Source: Flavobacterium okayamense (GTDB taxonomy: Bacteria; Bacteroidota; Bacteroidia; Flavobacteriales; Flavobacteriaceae). Taken from it: DNA of 64,000 bases. The translations under genes were made by a program, and so were the position numbers. The stretch covers positions 2,170,001-2,234,000 of the forward strand of contig NZ_AP024749.1 in NCBI RefSeq assembly GCF_019702945.1, written 5' to 3'. Below, in pieces: positions 53,063 to 60,836 of the stretch. The first letter of the stretch is position 1; each line of letters starts with the position of its first letter. The notes beneath the pieces were generated by a model that saw nothing but the letters and a program-made list of their open reading frames with translations, did no database searches and had not been told where the DNA came from.

Positions 53063-54085
53063 ATGGTAAATATGCTTAATAAAAATAGAAATATACTTGT
53101 CGATATTAAAGATTCCAAAATACTTTTTTTAACAGGAGGAAAATCAATAGTTTCTTCAATGTCTGAAGTTATTACTCATAAGGATAATATTTTAAAAATT
53201 CAATTTTCTTCTGCCCCAGATAATATTTTATTAAAAGAAGTTTCATTACTTATTAAAAAAAATCCTCATATTAATTTGAGATTCTATGGTAATTATTCAG
53301 AAGATCAAATAAAATGGGAATTTTTGAGCGAAATTGAAGGGTTAAATATTGACTTATGGGAAACTAAAAATTTAAATGAAATTAAAAATTTAAAGAATTT
53401 AAAAAGGTTAGGAATTACAAAAAACGTAAAATCTTCAGTATCATTAAAAATTATTGAAAACCTTAAAGAATTAGAAATACTTTTCACTTCTATATCTAAA
53501 GATATCGAAGCGATAGGAGATTTAAAAAAAATAAATCTTCTAAGTCTTAGTGAAATTAAAACTAATGATTTGAGCTTTTTATCTAATAATATAAATTTAT
53601 CTAAACTTTTTATTTCACTAGGCTCTATAAAAGATATAAGTGGAATTTCAAAGCTTAAAAACTTAAATACTTTATCAATTCACCAATTAAAACAATTTGA
53701 TGAAAATGCGGCAAATTCATTAATATCTAACAATAGTTCTATTGAAAATTTAGAGTTAATGAATTTAGTGAACTTGTCTAATTTTGAATTTATATCAAAT
53801 TTTAAAAATTTAATAACATTAAATCTTGAAGGACTTAAAAAAATAAAATCTTATAGCGATTTAGGAAAAAATAATAATTTAAAAGTTTTATCTGGTTTTG
53901 ATTGTCGTCCAATTGACAAATCTTTAAAAGGATTAGAAAATATAAATTCAATAAAATTAGGAGACTCCTATTCAAAATCTGAAATTGAAACTTTTTTACC
54001 AAATTTTAAAGGTGAGAACTTATGGATTAGAGGAAAACAAATTCGTGGAATTAATATTTTTGGTGGAAGATTTTCAATAATATAA
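53063..54085 (+). CDS. Leucine-rich repeat protein, cytoplasmic
   Basis: 340 residues with no signal peptide. Residues about 95-320 contain irregular LRR units of 20-24 residues (IKNLKNLKRLGITKN, IGDLKKINLLSLSEIK, ISKLKNLNTLSIHQL, ISNFKNLITLNLEGLKKI), similar to SDS22-like or internalin-type repeats and AT-rich in codon use. The N-terminal about 90 residues lack repeats. A second ATG three codons in (53072) could also be the start. Probably a protein-interaction scaffold; role unknown. Confidence 0.7.
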   Translation: MVNMLNKNRNILVDIKDSKILFLTGGKSIVSSMSEVITHKDNILKIQFSSAPDNILLKEVSLLIKKNPHINLRFYGNYSEDQIKWEFLSEIEGLNIDLWETKNLNEIKNLKNLKRLGITKNVKSSVSLKIIENLKELEILFTSISKDIEAIGDLKKINLLSLSEIKTNDLSFLSNNINLSKLFISLGSIKDISGISKLKNLNTLSIHQLKQFDENAANSLISNNSSIENLELMNLVNLSNFEFISNFKNLITLNLEGLKKIKSYSDLGKNNNLKVLSGFDCRPIDKSLKGLENINSIKLGDSYSKSEIETFLPNFKGENLWIRGKQIRGINIFGGRFSII

Positions 54086-54092
54086 AAAACAA

Positions 54093-54119
54093 AAAAGCCT
54101 AGCAAATGCTAGGCTTTTT
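54093..54119. terminator. Bidirectional terminator, LRR gene and tRNA operon
   Basis: GCCTAGC-aaat-GCTAGGC stem flanked by A6 and T5. It lies between the convergent LRR gene and the minus-strand tRNA operon. Confidence 0.85.
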
Positions 54120-54120
54120 G

Positions 54121-54194
54121 TGATCGCGCCAGGATTCGAACCTGGGACCTACTCATTAGAAGTGAGTTGCTCTATCCAGCTGAGCTACGCAACC
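54121..54194 (-). tRNA. tRNA-Arg (TCT)
   Basis: 74-nt cloverleaf. Acceptor GGTTGCG / CGCGATC with discriminator A, D arm GCTC..GAGC, anticodon stem ACTCA / TGAGT with loop CTTCTAA (anticodon TCT), T arm CCAGG-TTCGAAT-CCTGG. CCA is not encoded. AGA is a main Arg codon in this genome. Confidence 0.95.
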
Positions 54195-54345
54195 ATTACA
54201 GGCTTAAAATCCTGTTTGTCTTTTATAAAGTTACAAAATTTTCAGGATTATATATCCTAAAAAGGTAACTATGCAAATTAAAACGTTGCTTTAATTTTTT
54301 ACTAGAAAGTAAACTTTCTGATAAAAAATCACAACACTTTATTTG

Positions 54346-54420
54346 TCGGGGTGGCAGGATTCGAACCTGCGACCTCCTGGTCCCAAACCAGGCGCGATGA
54401 CCGGGCTACGCTACACCCCG
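54346..54420 (-). tRNA. tRNA-Pro (TGG)
   Basis: 75-nt cloverleaf. Acceptor CGGGGTG / CACCCCG with discriminator A, anticodon stem CCTGG / CCAGG with loop TTTGGGA (anticodon TGG), T arm GCAGG-TTCGAAT-CCTGC. CCA is not encoded. Confidence 0.95.
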
Positions 54421-54429
54421 AAAAGAAAG

Positions 54430-54513
54430 CGGAGAGACAGGGACTCGAACCCTGGCGACAGTTACCCGTCGACAGATTAGCAATCTGCTCCGTTACCACT
54501 CCGGCACCTCTCC
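54430..54513 (-). tRNA. tRNA-Ser (GCT)
   Basis: 84-nt tRNA with a long variable arm. Acceptor GGAGAGG / TCTCTCC with discriminator G, anticodon loop TTGCTAA (anticodon GCT), T arm CAGGG-TTCGAGT-CCCTG. First gene of the operon; CCA is not encoded. Confidence 0.95.
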
Positions 54514-54555
54514 TTTAATCTTAATGTATAAAAGAACTTATCTTTTTTGCGGTTG

Positions 54556-54586
54556 CAAATGTAGGATATCCAATTCGTTTTTACAA
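54556..54586 (-). promoter_or_regulatory. Promoter of the tRNA Ser-Pro-Arg operon
   Basis: On the minus strand TTG (54586-54584), a 20-nt spacer and TACATTTG (54563-54556), both exact consensus matches, about 43 nt before tRNA-Ser. Confidence 0.7.
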
Positions 54587-54785
54587 CATTTTTGCTTATT
54601 TTTTCAAATAAATTTTAGCACTAATTCCCGAAAATATTAAATTTCAACAACATAGCTTATTATTTTTTTAAAAAAAAACTACAATTACACAATTCAAAAC
54701 ATTTGAAAAGGGATTTCTTACACTAAAATCAAAAAGTTTCCAATTAAAATAGTAAATTCGCAAAACGAAAATAAATATCACAATC

Positions 54786-55964
54786 ATGAGTAAAAAAGTC
54801 GTAATAGTTTCTGCAGTTCGTACCCCAATGGGAAGTTTTATGGGAGCTTTATCTAGCGTTCCAGCAACTAAATTAGGAGCAACTGCCATTAAAGGAGCTT
54901 TAAATAAAATTAATTTAGACCCAAAAGAAGTTGATGAAGTTTTAATGGGGAATGTTGTTCAAGCAGGTAACGGACAAGCACCAGCGCGTCAAGCAGCTAT
55001 GTTTGCCGGTCTTCCAGACACTGTACCATGTACAACTGTAAATAAAGTTTGTGCTAGTGGAATGAAAGCGGTTATGCAAGGTGCTCAAGCAATTGCAAAT
55101 GGTGATGCTGATGTAATTGTTGCTGGTGGTATGGAAAACATGAGTTTAATTCCTCATTATGTTCATTTAAGAAACGGTGTAAAATTTGGTCCTGCAACTA
55201 TGGTAGACGGTCTTCAAAAAGACGGCTTAACAGATGCTTACGACAATAATGCTATGGGGGTTTGTGCTGACTTATGTGCGACTGAACATAATATTTCAAG
55301 AGAAGAACAAGATCGTTACGCTATTCAATCATATACACGTTCTGCTGCGGCTTGGGATGCTGGTAAATTCGATGCTGAAATTGTTCCAGTTGAAGTTCCA
55401 CAAAGACGTGGTGATACAATCATCGTTAATAAAGATGAAGAATTTACAAACGTAAAATTAGATAAAATACCAGCTTTAAGTCCAGTTTTTACAAAAGATG
55501 GAACAGTAACTGCTGCAAATGCTTCAACGATTAACGATGGTGCGGCTGCTTTAGTTCTAATGAGTGAAGAAAAAGCAAATGCTTTAGGTTTAAAGCCTTT
55601 AGCTTACATAAAATCTTTTGCAGATGCTGCACAAGAACCTAAATGGTTTACAACTGCACCAGCAAAAGCATTACCAAAAGCTTTAGATAAAGCAGGTATT
55701 TCAATTAGCGATGTAGATTATTTCGAATTTAATGAAGCTTTTTCTGTTGTAGGTTTAGCTAATGCTAAGATCTTAGGATTAACAGAAGATAAAGTGAACG
55801 TAAACGGAGGAGCAGTTTCTTTAGGTCACCCTCTAGGATGTTCAGGCGCCAGAATTATCGTTACTTTAATTAGTGTTTTAAATCAAAACAATGGTAAAGT
55901 TGGAGCTGCTGCAATTTGTAATGGTGGTGGTGGTGCTTCTGCAATTGTTATCGAAAGAGCTTAA
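54786..55964 (+). CDS. Acetyl-CoA C-acetyltransferase (thiolase)
   Basis: Condenses two acetyl-CoA to acetoacetyl-CoA, or cleaves 3-ketoacyl-CoA. The nucleophilic cysteine is in VNKVCASGMKAVM near residue 88, and the other active-site residues are in FNEAFSVVGLANAK, GHPLGCSGARI and CNGGGGASA. Length 392 is typical of the homotetrameric biosynthetic type (AtoB/PhaA) rather than FadA. It is monocistronic here with no beta-oxidation partners adjacent. Confidence 0.94.
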   Translation: MSKKVVIVSAVRTPMGSFMGALSSVPATKLGATAIKGALNKINLDPKEVDEVLMGNVVQAGNGQAPARQAAMFAGLPDTVPCTTVNKVCASGMKAVMQGAQAIANGDADVIVAGGMENMSLIPHYVHLRNGVKFGPATMVDGLQKDGLTDAYDNNAMGVCADLCATEHNISREEQDRYAIQSYTRSAAAWDAGKFDAEIVPVEVPQRRGDTIIVNKDEEFTNVKLDKIPALSPVFTKDGTVTAANASTINDGAAALVLMSEEKANALGLKPLAYIKSFADAAQEPKWFTTAPAKALPKALDKAGISISDVDYFEFNEAFSVVGLANAKILGLTEDKVNVNGGAVSLGHPLGCSGARIIVTLISVLNQNNGKVGAAAICNGGGGASAIVIERA

Positions 55965-55981
55965 AAATAATTATGAGTTGT

Positions 55982-56053
55982 GAATTATTAATTATGGATA
56001 GCGTTTCTGTTTGTAGTTAATAATTCATAATTCTAATTTTTAATTCATAATTC
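55982..56053. repeat. Intergenic inverted and direct repeats (TAATTCATAATTC)
   Basis: TAATTCATAATTC occurs at 56021-56033 and 56041-56053 (20-bp period). A near-inverted copy, GAATTATTAATTA, is at 55982-55994. The inverted pair can form a long AT-rich hairpin between the thiolase and NlpC/P60 genes. Confidence 0.65.
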
Positions 56054-56058
56054 ATTTA

Positions 56059-56820
56059 ATGTTTGGTATTTGCAATCTTGCTATAGTTCCGGTTAGACTT
56101 GAACCTTCTGATAGAAGTGAACAAGTTACGCAACTTCTTTTTGGCGAACATTTTACAATTTTAGAACAACAACAAAAGTGGTCTAAAATTAAAATTACAT
56201 TCGATAATTACGAAGGATGGATTGACAACAAGCAATACCAAGAAATTTCTGAAAAACAATTTAATTCATTAAATGAAATCCCTATTGTTTTAAGTGCTGA
56301 TTTAATTGAGTTTATTTCAAGTCCAAAAAATGAATTATTACCTATTTCTATTGGTAGTTCACTTTCTTTTTTAAATGATGATTCAATTAATATCAATAAT
56401 TTTTCGTTTGAAGGCATACGAACTTGCGGTATTAAACCAAAATCGGATTTAGTTAAAACAGCTTATATGTATTTAAATGCTCCTTATTTATGGGGCGGAA
56501 AAACACCTTTTGGAATAGATTGTTCTGGTTTTACTCAAATGGTTTACAAACTAAATGGATACAACCTTTTAAGAGACGCCTCACAACAAGCTACACAAGG
56601 AGAAGTATTAAGTTTTATAGAAGAAAGTGAACCTGGAGATTTAGCCTTTTTCGATAATGAAGATGGAAATATTATACATGTTGGAATAATGTTAGATAAT
56701 AATTACATTATTCATGCTTCAGGAAAAGTAAGAATTGACAGGCTAGACCATTTAGGTATTTATAATGCTGAAACAAATAGACATACTCATAAACTTAGAG
56801 TTATAAAAAAAATAGTTTAA
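56059..56820 (+). CDS. NlpC/P60 family cysteine hydrolase with SH3-like domains
   Basis: 253 residues. The N-terminal about 125 residues form one or two SH3-like barrels (LAIVPVRLEPSDRSEQVTQL, WSKIKITFDNYEGWIDNKQY). The NlpC/P60 domain follows, with PYLWGGKTPFGIDCSGFTQM (Cys near 154), HVGIMLDNNYIIHAS (His) and the third polar residue after it. The family cleaves D-Glu-diaminopimelate bonds in wall peptides. No signal peptide is visible, which suggests cytoplasmic recycling of muropeptides as in YkfC-type enzymes. Confidence 0.88.
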   Translation: MFGICNLAIVPVRLEPSDRSEQVTQLLFGEHFTILEQQQKWSKIKITFDNYEGWIDNKQYQEISEKQFNSLNEIPIVLSADLIEFISSPKNELLPISIGSSLSFLNDDSININNFSFEGIRTCGIKPKSDLVKTAYMYLNAPYLWGGKTPFGIDCSGFTQMVYKLNGYNLLRDASQQATQGEVLSFIEESEPGDLAFFDNEDGNIIHVGIMLDNNYIIHASGKVRIDRLDHLGIYNAETNRHTHKLRVIKKIV

Positions 56821-56822
56821 AC

Positions 56823-56855
56823 AAAAAATCCCAACTTAAAAGCTGGTATTTTTTG
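56823..56855. terminator. Possible bidirectional terminator
   Basis: Imperfect hairpin CCAACTT-AAAAGCTGG with A6 and T6 flanks, between the convergent NlpC/P60 and TPR genes. Confidence 0.45.
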
Positions 56856-56877
56856 TTATCTAATAACTTCAAAAAAA

Positions 56878-57984
56878 CTACTTTATAGTTGATGCTTTAT
56901 CATTCATTCCTAACATCTCATAGGACATTTTTAATAAAGCTTTAGTATTTTCATCAGCTGAATTTATAGAATAAGCTTTTTCAAAATTAGGTAATGCCTT
57001 TTTGAAAATTTCTTTTCTCTCCGCCATTAATTCATCAAATTTTGCTTTATTATCTCTGTTTGCATTAATTTCATCTACTAATTTTTGATCATCTTTTAAC
57101 ATATCATAACCTTCATTAAAATAAATTCTAAAAGCCTCCTTTTTTAAATCAGCATCATTAGGATTAAGCGCTAAAGCTTCTTCTATATTCTTTTTAGCCT
57201 TATTCATATTTCCATTATGAGAAGAAACTAAAGCTAACATTTTATATACCTCAGGTTTTTTTAATGAAACTTTTTCGTCTCTAGGCTTTTCATGAGTTCC
57301 CATAGCAATTGCTTTTACTCTAGCATCTCTATTAGGAAAAGTTTCTTCATTATCATTAGCTTTGTTCTTTGCATAATAAATTATTCCTTTATTCAAATAA
57401 TCACTATTCTTATATTCATCATACATTTTTTCTGCTAACTTATAATCTTGAGCCTGTACAGCAGAAACCGATGCATTGTCAAGTTGTTGTCCTTCATTTT
57501 CTTTATCAAAAAGATACAACATATAAAATAACGATGATGCTTCTTTAAATTTAGAGGCATTATAAGCATTATTTGCAAATGACTGAAGCGATGCTTTAAA
57601 CATTTGTTCTTCTTGAATTAAGTCATCGTAATATATTTTTTTACCAGATTTAATTTCAAAATCTTTAGTTTCACGAATAACATTTCCATATTCAATAACA
57701 AATTCAGGATTGTACATTTGAAGTTGATCTTGAATTGTTGCCTTATCTCCTTTAGATGCTAAAACAACAGTTGGGTACATTGTTTTGTAAAATTTAGCAT
57801 AAACTACATCAGATTCTTCTTTAGCAATTGAAGACAATGCATCACTTGCCGCTTTATATTCAATTAAATCCTTTTCAGAAATTGTATTCTTAGAATATAT
57901 TTTTTTTAACGTTTTTAATTCATCTTTTTGTGCAAAAGTTAAAGTTGAAATAGCTAAAGCTAAAACTAAAAGTATTTTTTTCAT
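56878..57984 (-). CDS. Exported TPR-repeat protein
   Basis: 368 residues. Signal peptide MKKILLVLALAISTLTFAQ. The rest is all helical, with TPR units such as SFANNAYNASKFKEASSLFY, MNKAKKNIEEALALNPNDAD and ALPNFEKAYSINSADENTKA. Likely periplasmic or outer-membrane-associated scaffold; partner unknown. It follows gyrA on the same strand but is separated from it by a terminator. Confidence 0.8.
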   Translation of the reverse strand: MKKILLVLALAISTLTFAQKDELKTLKKIYSKNTISEKDLIEYKAASDALSSIAKEESDVVYAKFYKTMYPTVVLASKGDKATIQDQLQMYNPEFVIEYGNVIRETKDFEIKSGKKIYYDDLIQEEQMFKASLQSFANNAYNASKFKEASSLFYMLYLFDKENEGQQLDNASVSAVQAQDYKLAEKMYDEYKNSDYLNKGIIYYAKNKANDNEETFPNRDARVKAIAMGTHEKPRDEKVSLKKPEVYKMLALVSSHNGNMNKAKKNIEEALALNPNDADLKKEAFRIYFNEGYDMLKDDQKLVDEINANRDNKAKFDELMAERKEIFKKALPNFEKAYSINSADENTKALLKMSYEMLGMNDKASTIK

Positions 57985-58004
57985 TAGGTTTACTTTTTTA
58001 AAAA

Positions 58005-58032
58005 TTAAAAAAAGCCCAAAAAGTTTGGGCTT
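58005..58032 (-). terminator. gyrA terminator
   Basis: AAGCCCAAA-aag-TTTGGGCTT stem. On the minus strand T-rich sequence follows. Confidence 0.8.
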
Positions 58033-58037
58033 AGTAT

Positions 58038-60581
58038 TTATTCTTGAGTTTCGTTATTTTCAGTTGAATCAATCTCTGGAGTGTTTTCCTCTCCTTCTAA
58101 TATTTCCTCAGATTCATCTTCACGTAAAACTTTGGTAACAGCAGCAATTGAGTCAGTCCCTTTGATGTTAATTAAACGTACTCCTTGCGTAGCTCTACCC
58201 ATTACACGTAAATCATCAACACGCATTCTAATGGTTAATCCAGATTTGTTGATAATCATTAAATCATCATCATCTGTTACCGCATTAATTGCGATTAATT
58301 GACCTGTTTTTTCGGTAATATTTAAAGTTTTAACACCTTTACCTCCACGGTTTGTTATACGGTATACATCTTCGCCATCTTCATCAACTAATAAAGTACG
58401 TTTACCATAACCATTTTCAGTAACTACTAAAATTTGAGATTCGTTAACTTTATCTCTATCAATAGAAATCATTCCAATTACTTCATCTTTTTCATCAGCT
58501 AAAGTAATTCCACGAACTCCTGAAGCTGTTCTTCCCATCGGACGTGTTTTCTCTTCTTCGAAACGAACTAATTTACCAGATTTAACTGCTAATAAAACTT
58601 GACTGTTTCCAGTAGTTAATTTTGCTTCTAATAATTCGTCATCTTCTTTGATAGTAATTGCATTAATACCATTTTGTCGCGGACGTGAATATTGTTCAAG
58701 CGGAGTCTTTTTAACTTGACCTTGCTTAGTAGCCATAATCACGAAATGATTATTTACATATTCCTCATCTTTTAAGTCCTGTGTACAAATGAATGCTTTT
58801 ACTTTATCATCTGGTTCAATATTGATGATATTTTGAATTGCTCTTCCTTTACTTGCTTTTGTTCCTTCTGGAATTTCAAATACACGCATCCAGAAACATT
58901 TTCCTTTTTGCGTAAAGAACATTAAATATTGGTGGTTTGTCGCCACAAATAAATGCTCTAAGAAATCCTGATCTCTTGTAGCCGCACTTTTTTGTCCAAC
59001 TCCTCCTCTATTTTGAGTTTTGTATTCTGATAAAGAAGTACGTTTAATATAACCTGCATGAGAGATAGTGATAACCACAGATTCATCGGCAATTAAATCT
59101 TCAATACTTACATCGCCACCTGCATATTCAATTTGAGAACGACGACCGTCTCCATACTTATCTCTAATTTCAGCTAATTCGTCTTTAATTACTTGCATAC
59201 GCATTTCTTTGTTTGCTAATAATTCTTTTAAATACGTAATTAACTTCATTATCTCATCATATTCAGCTCGTAGTTTATCTTGTTCAAGACCTGTTAACTG
59301 GCGTAAACGCATCTCAACAATTGCTCTTGCTTGAATTTCTGACAATTTAAAGCGCTCCATCAATTTACCTCTTGCCTCTTCTCCATCTTTAGATGAACGA
59401 ATTAAAGCAATAACTTCATCAATATTATCTGAAGCAATAATTAAACCTTCTAAAATATGAGCACGTTCTTCTGCTTTGCGTAAATCAAATTGAGCTCTTC
59501 TTGTTACTACATCATGACGATGTTCAACGAAATAATGAATTAACTCTTTTAAATTTAGTAATTGCGGACGTCCGTTTACTAATGCGATGTTATTAACACT
59601 GAAAGAAGACTGTAACTGCGTATATTTATAAAGAGTATTTAAAACCACATTTGGAACAGCATCTCGCTTTAATTCATAAACGATACGCATACCATTTCTA
59701 TCCGATTCATCTCGAATAGTTGAAATCCCTTCAATTTTTTTATCGTTAACTAAATCAGCCGTTTTCTTAATCATATCGGCTTTGTTAACTTGGTAAGGAA
59801 TTTCAGTTACAATAATAGCCTCACGACCATTTGATTCTTCAAAACCAGCTTTAGCACGCATTACAATACGACCACGACCCGTTTTAAAAGCTTCTCTTAC
59901 ACCTTCGTAACCATAGATAATACCACCAGTTGGAAAATCTGGAGCTTTTACATGATTTATTAACTCATCTATTTCGATATCATTATTGTCAATATATGCT
60001 AAAGTTCCATCAATAACTTCTGTTAAGTTATGTGGAGGCATATTTGTTGCCATACCAACAGCAATACCAGAAGCACCATTGATTAATAAGTTAGGAACAC
60101 GAGTTGGCAAAACTTTAGGCTCTTCTAATGAGTCGTCAAAGTTTAACTGAAAATCAACAGTTTCTTTCTCAATATCAGCAAGCATTTCTTCTGATATTTT
60201 CTTCATTCTAGCCTCCGTATAACGCATCGCTGCAGGACTATCTCCATCAATCGAACCAAAGTTACCTTGTCCATCAACCATTAAGTAACGTAAACTCCAT
60301 TCTTGAGCCATACGAACCATAGTATCATATACTGATGAATCTCCGTGTGGGTGATACTTACCTAACACTTCTCCAACGATTCTCGCTGATTTTTTATAAG
60401 CACTATTAGAGCGAATTCCTAATTCGTGCATTCCAAACAATACTCTTCGATGTACGGGTTTTAATCCATCTCTAACATCAGGAAGCGCTCTCGAAACAAT
60501 AACCGACATCGAATAATCGATGTAAGCTGATTTCATTTCATCTTCAATGTTAATAGGAATTAACTTTTCTCCTTCAGACAT
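58038..60581 (-). CDS. gyrA: DNA gyrase subunit A
   Basis: 847 residues, full length. The breakage-reunion domain has [18 protein letters not shown], the quinolone region [17 protein letters not shown] with Ser and Asp at the usual resistance positions, and [10 protein letters not shown] with the catalytic Tyr. The C-terminal beta-pinwheel carries the GyrA box as QNRGGVG rather than the enterobacterial QRRGGKG, and ends in an acidic tail ([17 protein letters not shown]). It is divergent from clpC across 255 nt. Confidence 0.96.
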   Translation of the reverse strand: MSEGEKLIPINIEDEMKSAYIDYSMSVIVSRALPDVRDGLKPVHRRVLFGMHELGIRSNSAYKKSARIVGEVLGKYHPHGDSSVYDTMVRMAQEWSLRYLMVDGQGNFGSIDGDSPAAMRYTEARMKKISEEMLADIEKETVDFQLNFDDSLEEPKVLPTRVPNLLINGASGIAVGMATNMPPHNLTEVIDGTLAYIDNNDIEIDELINHVKAPDFPTGGIIYGYEGVREAFKTGRGRIVMRAKAGFEESNGREAIIVTEIPYQVNKADMIKKTADLVNDKKIEGISTIRDESDRNGMRIVYELKRDAVPNVVLNTLYKYTQLQSSFSVNNIALVNGRPQLLNLKELIHYFVEHRHDVVTRRAQFDLRKAEERAHILEGLIIASDNIDEVIALIRSSKDGEEARGKLMERFKLSEIQARAIVEMRLRQLTGLEQDKLRAEYDEIMKLITYLKELLANKEMRMQVIKDELAEIRDKYGDGRRSQIEYAGGDVSIEDLIADESVVITISHAGYIKRTSLSEYKTQNRGGVGQKSAATRDQDFLEHLFVATNHQYLMFFTQKGKCFWMRVFEIPEGTKASKGRAIQNIINIEPDDKVKAFICTQDLKDEEYVNNHFVIMATKQGQVKKTPLEQYSRPRQNGINAITIKEDDELLEAKLTTGNSQVLLAVKSGKLVRFEEEKTRPMGRTASGVRGITLADEKDEVIGMISIDRDKVNESQILVVTENGYGKRTLLVDEDGEDVYRITNRGGKGVKTLNITEKTGQLIAINAVTDDDDLMIINKSGLTIRMRVDDLRVMGRATQGVRLINIKGTDSIAAVTKVLREDESEEILEGEENTPEIDSTENNETQE

Positions 60582-60784
60582 AAGTATTTATATTTAATTT
60601 ATCTTCATTTGTTAAACGTGCCAATATACGGCTTTTTGCACTTTTCACTAAGTGTTTTTAATGGTTTTTTGATTTTTTTATTAACAATTTTATCTTGAAA
60701 AAATCTTCAACGTTTTTTCATTTTCATTTTTATATGTGAAATAAATTTTGTCAATTCGTCAGTAGACTAAGTTAAGGCATATTA

Positions 60785-60817
60785 TTTGTGAATTAATATT
60801 TAAACTTAGTATCTTTA
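60785..60817 (+). promoter_or_regulatory. clpC promoter
   Basis: TTTG at 60785-60788, a 21-nt spacer and TATCTTTA at 60810-60817, 19 nt before the ATG. No obvious CtsR-like direct repeats are present in the gap back to gyrA. Confidence 0.55.
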
Positions 60818-60836
60818 CAAATAGAAACATTGAATT

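Noticed and set aside
54668..54889. 73-codon minus-strand ORF upstream of thiolase
   Set aside because: It overlaps the thiolase start on the opposite strand and matches nothing. It is a shadow of that gene and its leader.
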